Assembly: GCA_009760885.1 (NCBI GenBank) | Contig: CM019710.1 | Location: 4,015,186-4,079,185, forward strand | Direction: 5' to 3' | Origin: Achatina immaculata | Lineage: Eukaryota > Mollusca > Gastropoda > Stylommatophora > Achatinidae | Length of the DNA: 64,000 bases | Part shown: positions 41,456-52,432 of the stretch, one piece after another | How the letters are laid out: each line of letters opens with the position of its first letter | Numbering within the stretch: the first letter of the stretch is position 1 | Translations under genes and position numbers: made by a program | Notes under the pieces: generated by a model | Databases searched by the model: none | Told to the model about the DNA's origin: nothing | What the model saw: the letters and a program-made list of their open reading frames with translations, nothing else

Positions 41456-41770
41456 TCATCATCATCATCATCATCATCATCGTCGTCGAACTCTTTCAAA
41501 TCTCATCTTTGGCATCCCTGAAGAATGCTTGCTGCTTGTCTTACGCTGTTAAGATCATCATACATCTTGTCATGGACTGGTACAGGTGATTGCCAGATAA
41601 TTCCGTCTAGGTTCTTCAGATGAAGGGGCAGTCCTGTAACAGGTGTTGGGCTGTCAGTCTGTCGATACCGCAGGTGTATTGGTCCGCTGGGCCCATCTTC
41701 AGCTTGTTAAACATGTACCGTCTCAGTCTGTGGTGGCCTGTTCTTGAGTCTAAAAGATCTTGACTTGTTC
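41456..41770 (-). mobile_element. LINE family L, C-terminal fragment
   Basis: The minus strand gives HMFNKLKMGPADQ, TCGIDRQ, QHLLQDCPLHLKNLDGIIWQ, VHDKMYDDLNSV and ASILQG, with an (ATG)n tail seen as CAT at 41456-41482. The H-LLQDCPL motif is typical of jockey/R1-type C-termini. Confidence 0.72.
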
Positions 41771-42014
41771 TTCTCTGCCGAGCTGGTATTAGGCATCATT
41801 CGTTTAGTGTCCCGAATGTTCTTTTTCCCATTTATTCTTGTATTTGACTTTCGTTGTACAGTATCTGACTGTGTTCAACTGATTGTTCTTTTGGTTGTCT
41901 GGGGGGGGGGGGGGAATGGCATCTGCAGAGCTTTTATTTTTCACACATGGATGGTCTGTAATAACGAAAGCTGAAGGAGAGGACCATCTTTGTGTAAATT
42001 ATGCACATTGTACA
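41771..42014. other. no gene seen; poly-G run
   Basis: Unassigned, with a G run at about 41901-41914. Confidence 0.5.
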
Positions 42015-43120
42015 AGAAGATACAAATACTAAACTAGAGCCAACATACAAATACTAAACTAGAGCCAACATACAAATACTAAACTAGAGCCAACATACAA
42101 ATACTAAACTAGAGCCAACATACAAATACTAAACTAGAGCCAACATACAGATACTAAACTAGAGCCAACATACAAATACTAAACTAGAGCCAACATACAA
42201 ATACTAAACTAGAGCCAGCATACAAAAGCTAAACTAGAGCCAACATACAAATACTAAACTAGAGCCAACATACAAATACTAAAACTAGAGCCAGCATACA
42301 AATACTAAACTAGAGCCAGCATACAAAAGCTAAACTAGAGCCAACATACAAATACTAAACTAGAGCCAACATACAATTAGTAAACTAGGGCCAACATACA
42401 ATTAGTAAACTAGGGCCAACACACAAATACTAAACTAGAGCCAACATACAAAAACTAAACTAGAGCCAACATACAAATACTAAACTAGAGCCAACATACA
42501 AATACTAAACTAGAGCCAACATACAAATACTAAACTAGAGCCAACATACAGATACTAAACTAGAGTAATATGCAAATATTAAACTAGAGCCAACATACAG
42601 ATACTAAACTAGAGCCAACATACAAATACTAAACTAGAGCCAACATACAAATACTAAACTAGAGCAAACATACAGATACTAAACTAGAGTAATATGCAAA
42701 TATTAAACTAGAGCCAACATACAAATACTAAACTAGAGCCAACATACAAATACTAAACTAGAGCCAACAGACAAATACTAAACTAGAGCCAACATACAAA
42801 TACTAAACTAGAGCCAACATACAAATACTAAACTAGAGCCAACATACAAATACTAAACTAGAGCCAACATACAAATACTAAACTAGAGCCAACATACAAA
42901 TACTAAACTAGAGCCAACATACAAATACTAAACTAGAGCCAACATACACATACTAAACTAGAGCCAACATACAGATACTAAACTAGAGTAATATGCAAAT
43001 ATTAAACTAGAGCCAACATACAAATACTAAACTAGAGCCAACATACAAATACTAAACTAGGGCCAACATACAAATACTAAACTAGAGCCAACATACACAT
43101 ACTAAACTAGAGCCAACAGT
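42015..43120. repeat. 25-bp minisatellite, about 44 copies
   Basis: The unit is CAACATACAAATACTAAACT plus AGAGC. Variant blocks repeat as higher-order modules: CAGATACTAAACTAGAGTAATATGC occurs near 42550, 42675 and 42975, evidence of block duplication within the array. Confidence 0.97.
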
Positions 43121-43599
43121 GAAAGGTCACCTTTATCTGCTAACACCCAGACTCTGAAATAGCCAAGCTATGTGTTTCAGGATCCTCCAGGGATGTTCAG
43201 AATTTTAGGGAGTCACATCATTCAAAGAGGATTAGAACTGCCATACTCTGCGTAGCTGGGCCGCTATTTATAAACGTGTAGCAAGGTTGAGTTATGCAAC
43301 CTGGGCCAGAAAAGATGACAGAAACTTTCGGGGGCGGGCTTTGGAAAGGGGGGGGGGGGGGGGAAAGATTGTGAAACTGTGAATCTAAATTGCTACAGTA
43401 TAGACATTTTTGTTAATTTATTTGTTTGCTATTGTTGTTTTTGCTTTGATCTTCATAGTTCTGTTAATTGTTGTTCTAATCTCATTAGTTTTGTTAACTT
43501 TTGTCCTTTTTTAAAAAAATTCTTGATTCTGCAAAATCTTGTTCTTGTTCTAATTTCCATAGTTCTGCTAACTTTTGTTCTATTGTCTTCACTTCTGTT
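43121..43599. other. no gene seen; poly-G run and onset of a diverged array
   Basis: A G run lies at about 43350-43363. Degenerate TTGTTCTAATCTCATTAG units from about 43450 are decayed outer copies of the next array. Confidence 0.6.
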
Positions 43600-44215
43600 G
43601 AATGTTGTTCTTGTTCTAATTTCATTACTCCTACCAACTATTGTTCTTGTTCTAATTTCATTACCCCTGCCAACTATTGTTCTTGTTCTAATTTCATTAC
43701 TCCTGTCAACTATTGTTCTTGTTCTAATTTCATTACTCCTGCCAACTATTGTTCTTGTTCTAATTTCATTACTCCTGCCAACTATTGTTCTTGTTCTAAT
43801 TTCATTACTCCTGCCAACTATTGTTCTTGTTCTAATTTCATTACTCCTACCAACTATTGTTCTTGTTCTAATTTCATTACTCCTGTCAATTATTGTTCTT
43901 GTTCTAATTTCATTACTCCTGCCAACTATTGTTCTTGTTCTAATTTCATTACTCCTGCCAACTATTGTTCTTGTTCTAATTTCATTACTCCTGCCAACTA
44001 TTGTTCTTGTTCTAATTTCATTACTCCTGCCAACTATTGTTCTTGTTCTAATTTCATTACTCTTGCCAACTATTGTTCTTGTTCTAATTTCATTACCCCT
44101 GCCAACTATTGTTCTCGTTCTAATTTCATTACTCTTGCTAACTATTGTTCTCGTTCTAATTTCATTACTCCTGCTAACTATTGTTCTTGTTCTAATGTGT
44201 TTACTTCTGCAGACT
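43600..44215. repeat. 36-bp minisatellite, about 17 copies
   Basis: The unit is TTCTAATTTCATTACTCCTG plus CCAACTATTGTTCTTG. Three long frames (two plus, one minus, 255-305 codons) are open through it, the longest in the window. Because 36 is divisible by three and the unit lacks stops, they are artefacts. Confidence 0.95.
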
Positions 44216-44296
44216 ATCGCTCTTGCTCCAATCTCTTCTGTGGGTGGCTCGATCAGGGCGACAGGTAAGCGGACCAACACGCGGAATGTCTTCTGA

Positions 44297-44999
44297 GAAG
44301 ATCACAGGTGGACATTGAGGAGTTTCTTACCTCTAGCATGACTTTCTCTACCTCCTTCTCGTGTTTCAGCGCCATGTTTAGGTTTAATACTTGGTTCCCA
44401 CTTCCGTTTATGGCCAGGTGACCACAGCCATCTTAGGCCAAACTCCCCAATAAAAGTGGCTCCTACTTGCCTTCAGCCAACTTTGGCTCTGGATCTGTGT
44501 TTTTTTTTTTTTTGCACTAAAAATCGATGTTACGTCAAGAATGATAGATGATGGCTTGCACATCGATGAAAACAGAAAAAAAATGAAAACAGTAAAGTTA
44601 ATTTTCTTAACAGTTTTGAAAAGGGGGGTATATTTATTCTTTGAGCTTTATTCTTTGAGAAATCATAGCAAGCAATATTTCGGCTTTTGGGTTTTCATCC
44701 AACAACGTTTATCTGGCTCCATCCTTCCTAGAACGACGTTATCTTGACATCCAATCAGAAAACGGCTAGGTTGTCTACACAGAATGCCTGTTTCAGTGAG
44801 TGTGGTGTTTAGAGAATGCGAGAATCTACACGTGGGTGTGATTTGGGGGCTTTTTACCTGGACTCGAACCATCAGCCCTCTAAGTGAGACAGAGCAAGTA
44901 TAAATTAGTTTTCTTTTCTTTTAAAGTAAACTTGTTTAAATTTTAAAATTAAAAATAGATAGGTAAATAGACACTTCAGGTTAATAAGAAGGTAGGTGT
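44297..44999. other. no gene seen
   Basis: Unassigned. ACCTGGACTCGAACCATC near 44860 contains a B-box-like complement, but no tRNA fold was found. Confidence 0.5.
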
Positions 45000-45237
45000 G
45001 CTCCGAATGACTGACAACTCACTACCAAAAATAGCATTAAGATGGACACCACAGGGGAGCAGAAGTAAGGGTAGACCAAAAGAGACATGGAGAAGAACAA
45101 CAGAAAGGATGTTGAGCAATAGAGGGCTCATCTAGGCAAGAGCAGAAAAAAAGGCGAAGGACAGGCATTTGTGGAAAACCCTTGCGGAAGCCCCATGTGC
45201 CCTGGGCACTTAAGATTCAGAGAGAGAGAGAGAGAGA
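44996..45237 (+). mobile_element. LINE family A insertion 1 in GTAG repeats
   Basis: Starts with GTGCTCCGAATGACTGACA and encodes the terminal 60 codons, with one stop near 45133. Tail TTAAGATTCAG plus (GA)n. GTAGG-type sequence on both sides. Confidence 0.86.
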
Positions 45238-45723
45238 GGTAGGCATGTAGACAGATATGTAAGTAGCTAGGTAGGTAGGCAGTTAGTTATTTAAGAAGTA
45301 GGTGTGTAGGTAGGTTGGAAGTGAATGCTGGAAAATCATCAAAACCATAGAAAACAAATTGAATTCTTTCCAGACGAAATGTTTACGAAGAATTAAAAAA
45401 ATATTTTGGCCAAAAACCATAAGAAATAACATCTTATTGGCAGAAATGCAGATGAAACCACTGACAACAATTATTGAGGAAAGACGCTGGCGATGGTTGG
45501 GACATGTGCTCCGAATGAATGACAACTCACTACCAAAAATAGCACTAAGATGGACACCACAGGGGAGCAGAAGTAAGGGTAGACCAAAAGAGACATGGAG
45601 AAGAACATCAGAAAGGATGTTGAGCAATAGAGGGCTCACCTGGGCAAGAGAAAAAAAAAAGGCGAAGGACAGGCATGTGTGGAAAACCCTTGCGGAAGCC
45701 CCATGTGCCCTGGGCACTTAAGG

Positions 45724-45754
<31 letters not shown>

Positions 45755-46240
45755 TGTGTGTAGGTAGGTAGATAAGGCATCTGGCTAAGTAGTAAGTGAG
45801 TGAGTAGAAAAGTAAGTAAATAAGGTAGGTACATTGGTAAATTGGTAGATAGGCAGGTATACAGGTATATATCTATCTAGGTAGGTAGGTAGGTAGGTAG
45901 GATAGGTAGGAAGGTAGGTATATAGGTAGGTAGGTATGTCGGCAGACAGGCAGGTAGGTAGGTATGTAGGCAGGCAGGCAGGTAGGTACGTAGGCAGGCA
46001 GGTAGGTAGGTATGTAGGTAGGTAGGTAGGTATGTAGGCAGGCAGGTAGGTAAGTAGGTAGATAGGTATGTAGGCAGAGAGGCAGGTAGGTAAATAGGTA
46101 GGTATGTAGGCAGACAGGCACGTAGGTAGGTAGGTAGGTAGGTATGTAGGCAGGCAGGCAGGTAGGTAGGTTGATATACAGGCAGGTGCGTAGATAGACA
46201 GACAGACAGGCAAGCAGGCAGACAGGCAGAAGACAGACGG
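45238..46240. repeat. (GTAG)n-type microsatellite, interrupted by LINE A
   Basis: GTAG, GCAG and GATA variants at 45238-45315 and 45756-46235. Minus-strand frames give Tyr/Leu/Pro/Thr repeats. Two LINE A copies lie in or at the edge of this tract. Confidence 0.93.
45316..45755 (+). mobile_element. LINE family A insertion 2 in GTAG repeats, 14-bp TSD
   Basis: Encodes the region from GSECWKIIKTIENKLNSFQ through CLRRIKKIFWPKTIRNNI, RWRWLGHVLRMNDNSLPKIA and AEAPCALGT, then a (GA)n tail. GTGTGTAGGTAGGT at 45302-45315 and 45756-45769 is a probable TSD, though the target is itself repetitive. Confidence 0.88.
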
Positions 46241-46850
46241 ACATCAACTTTAATGCGTTCTCCTAACTCTCTTCCATAAACCCCATCTAGGTTTTCATTT
46301 CCATTTGTTCTTCTCTGACGAAGTCAGGTGCCGAAATATTGCATCATTTGTTTTTATTACCTGGTAAGGTGTGCACGTATATTTGTTGACGCCAGTCAGC
46401 TTCTTTCATAGCTCTGTTTTCGGTGACCTCGTATATATTTATATTTATGTACGTAACTATGAATACGTAATCCCGTTCTCATTGCGTGCGTATTTACATG
46501 AGATTAAGGGATAAAGTGAAAGGGTTTTTAGACGTGTGTTACGGTCAGGAGTGAGACTGCCCACGTGACCATCTGATGTGCCGACGGGTCAAGGAAGATT
46601 TTGACGTCATTTCCTGTAGGTGCCACAGTGGCAAAAGAGGTCCAGCTTTATTTTATTTTACATGTGTGTTAATACAGCCAGGGGCACGGTAGATGTGTTG
46701 TGCTAAAGTCTTTGGTAGAAAATTTCTGTGTAGGCGCTAAGTTTTGTTAATATAGTGGTTCATGTTTTTATCATGCGGGGAACCACTGATAAGTAATGAT
46801 TAATGTGATGTCTTTCCCTATACATACACGAGCACATATCAAATCTCTTT
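46241..46850. other. no gene seen
   Basis: About 0.6 kb unassigned sequence of mixed composition. Confidence 0.5.
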
Positions 46851-46852
46851 CT

Positions 46853-47581
46853 CTGTTTCTCTCTGTGTGTCTCTCTCTCTCTACCTCTCTCTATCTCTGT
46901 GTCTCTTTCTGTCTCTCTCTCTCTGCCTACCTCTCTCTATTTCTGTGTCTCTTTCTGTCTCTCTCTACCTCTCTCTATTTCTGTGCCTCTTTCTGTCTCT
47001 CTCTGTCCACGTCTCTTTATTTCTGTGTCTCTTTCTGTCTCTCTCTCTTTCTGTCTACCTCTCACTATTTCTATCTCTCTTTCTGTCTCTCTCTCTGTCT
47101 ACGTCTCTCTATTTCTGTGTCTCTTTCTGTCTCTCTCTCTGTCTACCTCTCTCTATTTATGTGTCTCTTTCTGTCTCTCTCTGTCTACCTCTCTCTATTT
47201 CTGTGTCTCTTTCTGTCTCTCTCTGTCTACCTCTCTCTATCTCTGTGTCTCTTTCTGTCTCTCTCTGTCTGGCTCTCTCTATCTCTGTGTCTCTTTCTGC
47301 CTCTCTCTCTGCCTCTTTCTATCTCTGTGTCTCTTTCTGTCTCTCTCTGCCTCTCTCTATCTCTGTGTCTCTTTCTGTTTCTCTCTGTCTACCTCTCTAT
47401 ATCTCTGTGTCTCTTTCTGTCTCTCTCTGTCTACCTCTCTCTATTTCTGTGTCTCTTTCTGTCTCTCTCTGCCTCACTCTATCTCTGTGTCTCTTTATGT
47501 CTCTCTCTGTCTACCTCTCTCTATCTCTCTCATTTCCTATCTTGTATCCGTCTTTCTGTCTCTATATCTGTCTGTATGTTT

Positions 47582-47642
<61 letters not shown>
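46853..47642. repeat. 42-bp pyrimidine-rich array ending in (TA)n
   Basis: About 17 copies of a unit containing GTGTCTCTTTCTGTCTCTCT and ACCTCTCTCTATTTCT, with CT-run length changes. It grades into (CT)n at 47585 and (TA)n at 47617-47642. The three 260-300-codon frames are repeat artefacts. Confidence 0.95.
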
Positions 47643-47646
<4 letters not shown>

Positions 47647-47825
47647 GTTCCCAGGTAACTAACCTCTACTTCACAATGCATATAATAATCTCATCTTTCA
47701 TGTCCCAATCCGTCTCCTTTACGTGTGTTCCCAAACTAACCTTTCTGACTTACGCCGCCTTCTGTGTGCGTCACATCTGTGGCTTCATCAGCTGTTAATT
47801 TACATTTCTGTCTGCACACCAAAAC

Positions 47826-48245
47826 CGTGTCTTGTTTTGATGTCCTATCCTTCCTTGTCTTCTACTTTCTTGTCTTGTTTTGGTATCCTGTCCTTTCTTG
47901 CTTTATCTCTGGTATTCTGTCCTTTCTTGCCTTGTCTTGGTATCCTGTACTTTCTTGCCTTGTCTTGGTATCCCGTACTTTCTTGTCTGGTCTTGATATT
48001 CTGTCCTTTCTTGTGTTGTCTTGGCATCTTGTGATTTCTTGTCTTGTCTTGGTATCATGTCCTTTCTTACCTTGTCTTGGTATCCTGTCCTTTCTTGTCT
48101 TGTCTTGGTATCCTGTCATTTCTTGTCTTGTCTTGGTATCCTGTCCTTTCTTGCCTTGTCTTGGTATCCTGTCATTTCTTGCCTTGTCTTGGCATCCTGT
48201 CATTTCTTGTCTTGTCTTGGTATCCTGTCCTTTCCTGTATTAACT
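47826..48245. repeat. 28-bp minisatellite, block 1
   Basis: Unit TCTTGGTATCCTGTCCTTTC plus TTGTCTTG, about 15 copies, diverged at the left edge. It is followed by TGTATTAACTCTTCC and TGCTAATGGTGAAGCTGTC, which also follow block 2 at 51650-52010. Confidence 0.95.
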
Positions 48246-48399
48246 CTTCCTACATAATGCTAATGGTGAAGCTGTCAGGTTCCTGATATGGTTGCTGTGG
48301 GAACCAGTCTTGGTTAAAAAGCGTTATGTGGCACAGCAGCCTGTTATTAGGACCCCCTAGGAGTATTTGTAGTATTCTGGTCAGGTGTGACTAACAAAA

Positions 48400-48765
48400 G
48401 ACTGAAATCTACAACATTTCTATACCATTAAAACCTTCAAGCTCTACAACAATTCTATACCACCAAAACTTTCAAACTCAACAAAAATTCTATACCATTC
48501 AAGCCTTCAAGCTCTACAACAATTCTATATCACCAAAACTTTCAAACTCAACAAAAATTCTATACCATTCAAGCCTTCAAGCTCTACAACAATTCTATAT
48601 CACCAAAACTTTCAAACTCAACAAAAATTCTATACCATTCAAGCCTTCAAGCTCTACAACAATTCTATACCATTCAAGCCTTCAAGATCTACAACAATTC
48701 TATACCATTCAAACCTTCAAACTCTACAACATTTCTATACCATTCAAGCCTTCAAACTCTACAAA

Positions 48766-48800
<35 letters not shown>

Positions 48801-49490
48801 CCTTAAGTGCCCAGGCCACATGGGGCTTCCGCAAGGGTTTTCCACAAATGCCTGTCCTTCGCCTTTTTTCTGCTCTTGCCCAGGTGAGCCCTCTATTGCT
48901 CAACATCCTTTCTGTTGTTCTTCTCCATGTCTCTTTTGGTCTACCCTTACTTCTGTTCCTCTGTGGTGTCCATCTTAGTGCTATTTTTGGTAGTGAGTTG
49001 TCAGTCATTCGGAGCACATGTCCCAACCATCGCCAGCATCTTTCCTCAATAATTGTTGTCAGTGGTTTCATCTGCATTTCTGCTAATAAGATGTTATTTC
49101 TTATGGTGTTTGGCCAAAATATTTTCCTAATTCTTCGTAAACATTTAGTCTGGAAAGAATTCAACTTGTTTTCTATGGTTTTGGTGATTTTCCAGCATTC
49201 ACTTCCATAGAGTAGTACACTTAGAACATTACTCTTAAATATCCTGATTTTCTATTTATGCTTAGTTTTTTTTAAATTTCCATATAGTCTGCAGCACTGC
49301 AAAAGCCTGGTTTGCTCTAGTAAGTCTGCTGTTGATGTCCTTCTTGCTGTCTCCATTTTCTACTACTCTGCTGCCAAGGTATACAAATTCGTTGACCTCC
49401 TCCACTAACTTGTTATCTACTCTGAGTACAATTCTATACCACCAAAACTTTCAAACTCTACAAAAATTCTATACCATCCAAACCTTCCTT
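48400..49490. repeat. 35-bp minisatellite interrupted by LINE A
   Basis: Units of TATACCATTCAAGCCTTCAA plus GCTCTACAACAATTC run from 48410 to 48772 and continue at 49428-49490 after a LINE A insertion. Alternating CACCAAAACTTTCAAACTC and CATTCAAGCCTTCAAGCTC subtypes form a two-unit higher-order repeat. Confidence 0.92.
48773..49427 (-). mobile_element. LINE family A insertion in the 35-bp array
   Basis: Minus strand: (GA)n tail at the left (CT run 48773-48797), then ALGT codons, GRPKETWRRTTERMLSNRGL, the LVEEVNEFVYLGSRVVENGD region, and truncation at VLRVDNKL (49427). Stops and frameshifts are present. AATTCT repeats at the edges are consistent with a short TSD. Confidence 0.88.
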
Positions 49491-49495
49491 AAGAC

Positions 49496-49860
49496 AGAGA
49501 TATGCAGATACAGATTATATGTGTATACATAGAAGAAAAGGAAGAAGAAGAGGAAGAGATGTCTAGAAAGGAAGAGGAAGAAGGAAGAAGAAAGAAACAG
49601 ATACTCCAGAATGGAAGAAGAAGAAGAAGAGATATCTAGAAAGGAAGAGGAAGAAGAAGGAAGAAGATACTCCAGAAAGGAAGAAGAAGAAGAAGAAGAT
49701 ACTCCAGAATGGAAGAAGAAGAAGAAGAGATATCTAGAAAGGAAGAGGAAGAAGAAGGAAGAAGAAAGATGAAGAAGAAGATACTCCAGAAAGGAAGAAG
49801 AAGAAGAAAATGATGATGATGACGATGATGATGATGATGATGCACAAAAGAAAGTAAAAC
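49496..49860. repeat. GAA-rich purine array with AGATACTCCAGAA modules
   Basis: Purine tract with recurring modules AGATATCTAGAAAGGAAGAG and GATACTCCAGAAAGGAAGAA, then (GAT)n. A related tract follows the same flank at 52193. Confidence 0.93.
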
Positions 49861-50204
49861 ATTCAAGATTAACAAAAAACACTTGAAACAGAACAACCAT
49901 GTGAGGACAGAGAAAACGAAACCAGCTGAAGGGAAGTCACGGACATATTTCGTGTCAGAATCTTGTCAGACGGTCACGAAATGGGGTAATAAATTTCTCG
50001 CACGGAACTATACTCGGCGCATTTATGCTACACCTTTCGCAAGATGGAGCAGTTTGACCAGGGTCCCTGTGTCAAGCAGTTATCAAGTACACGGTATGAG
50101 AATTTGCCCATTTTTTTGATATTGTTTGTTTTGGGGATGTGTAGTACGACCTGGCTACATTTACTGTGGTTTGTATCTGCCGTAGGGAAGATGTTGAAGA
50201 ACTT
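49861..50204. other. no gene seen
   Basis: Unassigned. A 78-codon open frame has no recognisable domain. Confidence 0.5.
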
Positions 50205-50224
50205 TCAGAGAAGGAAAGATGTCT

Positions 50225-50790
50225 TTGTGAAGTAGAGGGTAAAGACCCTGTCCCATGTGGCAGTCGGCAACTTACAGATGGTGTCTCGTGTCAGGGTTAG
50301 CGAACCATAGCTGACCAAGACCTTGTCCCATGTGGCAGTCGGCAACTTACAGATGGTGTCTCGTGTCAGGGTTAGCGACCCATAGCTGACCAAGACCTTG
50401 TCCCATGTGGCAGTCGGCAACTTACAGATGGTATCTCGTGTCAGGGTTAGCGACCCATAGCTGACCAAGACCTTGTCCCATGTGGCAGTCGGAGATTTAT
50501 AGATGGTATCTCGTGTCAGGGTTAGCGAACCATAGCTGACCAAGACCTTGTCCCATGTGGCAGTCGGAGATTTATAGATGGTATCTCGTGTCAGGGTTAG
50601 CGACCCATAGCTGACCAAGACCTTGTCCCATGTGGCAGTCGGAGATTTATAGATGGTATCTCGTGTCAGGCTTAGCGAACCATAGCTGACCAAGACCTTG
50701 TCCCATGTGGCAGTCGGAAATTTATAGATGGTATCTCGTGTCAGGGTTACCGAACCATAGCTGACCAAGACCCTGTCCCAGCACTCCGCT
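50225..50790. repeat. 75-bp minisatellite inside repeat S
   Basis: About 7.5 copies of a 75-bp unit containing GACCAAGACCTTGTCCCATG and GTGTCAGGGTTAGCGAACCA. The unit includes the S sequence around GGGACAGGGTCTTGATCAGC (single copy at 14544). The minus strand stays open as SYGSLTLTRDTIYKSPTATW repeats because 75 is divisible by three. Confidence 0.95.
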
Positions 50791-50939
50791 GGCTGGCCCC
50801 CCTCCCCCCCCCCCCCCATAACAGGCCTAGCTTGGCTAACGGGGCAGGGATCGACATGGTGGTGGTGTATGCTGAAGAAGTATTGCACGCTCCCAGATGT
50901 TTAGATCTACTCACAATCTGGAATATATATATATATATC

Positions 50940-51562
50940 TGAACCTTAAGTGCCCAGGGCACATGGGGCTTCCGCAAGGGTTTTCCACAAATGCCTGTCC
51001 TTTGCCTTTTTTTCTGCTCTTGCCCAGGTGAGCCCTCTATTGCTCAACATCCTTTCTGTTGTTCTTCTCCATGTCTCTTTTGGTCTACCCTTACTTCTGT
51101 TCCCCTGTGGTGTCCATCTTAGTGCTATTTTTGGTAGTGAGTTGTCCCAACCATCGCCACCATCTTTCCTCAATAATTGTTGTCAGTGGTTTCATCTGCA
51201 TTTCTGCTAATAAGATGTTATTTCTTATGGTGTTTGGCCAAAATATTTTTCTAATTCTTCGTAAACATTTAGTCTGGAAAGAATTCAACTTGTTTTCTAT
51301 TGTTTCGGTGATTTTTCAGCATTCACTTCCATAGAGTAGTACACTTAGAACATTACTCTTAAATATCCTGATTTTCATATTTATGCTTAGTTTTTTTTTA
51401 TTTCCATATAGTCTGCAGCATTGTAAAAGCCTGGTTTGCTCTAGTAAGTCTGCTGTTGATGTCCTCTGTGCTGTCTCCATTTTCTCCTACTCTGCTGCCA
51501 AGGTATACAAATTCGTTGACCTCCTCCACTAACTTGATATCTACTCTGAGTACATTTCTGTT

Positions 51563-51567
<5 letters not shown>
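50940..51567 (-). mobile_element. LINE family A insertion in (TA)n
   Basis: Starts at the left with CTGAACCTTAAGTGCCCAGG, directly next to (AT)n with no (GA)n tail. It encodes the C-terminal third up to NNRNVLRVDIKLVEEVNEF, then (TA)n at 51568-51611. A short deletion near 51145 removes the LRMTD segment. Confidence 0.87.
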
Positions 51568-51613
<46 letters not shown>

Positions 51614-51649
51614 GCTCCCAGTCCGACATAACGCTGTGCTTCAACATCG

Positions 51650-52010
51650 GCATCTTGTCTTGTCTTGGTATCCTGTCCTTTCTTGTCATGTCTTGGTATC
51701 CTGTCCTTTCTTGTCATGTCTTGGTATCCTGTCCTTTCTTGTCTTGTCTTGGTATCCTGTCCTTTCTTGTCTTGTCTTGGTATCCTGTCCTTTCTTGTCT
51801 TGTCTTGGTATCCTGTCCTTTCTTGTCTTGTCTTGGTATCCTGTCCTTTCTTGTCTTGTCTTGGTATCCTGTCCTTTCTTGTCTTGTCTTGGTATCCTGT
51901 CCTTTCTTGTCTTGTCTTAGTATCCTGTCCTTTCTTGTCATGTCTTGGTATCCTGTCCTTTCTTGTCTTGTCTTGGTATCCTGTCCTTTCCTGTATTAAC
52001 TCTTCCTGCA
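51650..52010. repeat. 28-bp minisatellite, block 2
   Basis: About 13 nearly identical copies of the block 1 unit, with the same right flank. Much more homogeneous than block 1. Confidence 0.97.
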
Positions 52011-52109
52011 TAATGCTAATGGTGAAGCTGTCGTGTTCCTAACAAGGTTGTCCTCATCGGCATCAGAGAATACCACCTCCCAGTTCCAGGGAGGGGAAGA
52101 GGAGAAGAA

Positions 52110-52432
52110 CCTTCAAACTCTACAAAAATTCTATACCATCCAAACCTTCCTTAAGACAGAGATATGCAGAGATATAGACTATATGTGTATACATAGAAGA
52201 AGAAGAAGAAGAAGAAAAAGGAAGAAGAGATGTCTAGAAAGGAAGAAGAAGGAAGAAGGAAGAAAAAGAAGAAAAAGAAGAAGAACAGAAGAAGAAGAAG
52301 AAGAAGAAAAAAGAAGGAAGACGAAGAAGAAGAAGAAGAAGAGAAGAAGAAGAAGAAGAAGAAAAAGAAGGAAGAAGAAGAAGGAAGAAGAAAAAGAAGA
52401 AAATAAGGTAGAAGAACGAAGAAGAAGAAGAT
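52110..52432. repeat. duplicated flank plus GAA-rich tract
   Basis: CAAACTCTACAAAAATTCTA and CCTTAAGACAGAGATATGCA match 49453-49510 in order. A polypurine GAA/AAG tract follows at 52193-52432, as at the first locus. Confidence 0.9.

Larger units (their letters stand above)
50225..51655 (-). repeat. interspersed repeat S with a 75-bp array, split by LINE A
   Basis: Minus-strand order: GATGTTGAAGCACAGCGTTA (51655-51625), then a gap holding (TA)n and LINE A, then CACCACCATGTCGATCCCTG and GCCAGCGGAGTGCTGGGACA (50760-50870), then the array. Blocks are collinear with the S copies at 14.4 and 57.7 kb. Confidence 0.75.

Noticed and set aside
43379..44296. Overlapping 305-, 275- and 255-codon open frames
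   Set aside because: All are translations of one 36-bp minisatellite lacking stops. A period divisible by three keeps frames open on both strands.
44850..44890. tRNA-like B-box complement GACTCGAACC
   Set aside because: Isolated motif without an A box or acceptor stem.
46796..47798. Three 260-300-codon Ser/Leu/Val-rich frames resembling membrane proteins
   Set aside because: They follow a CT-rich 42-bp array; the apparent hydrophobic segments are repeat artefacts.
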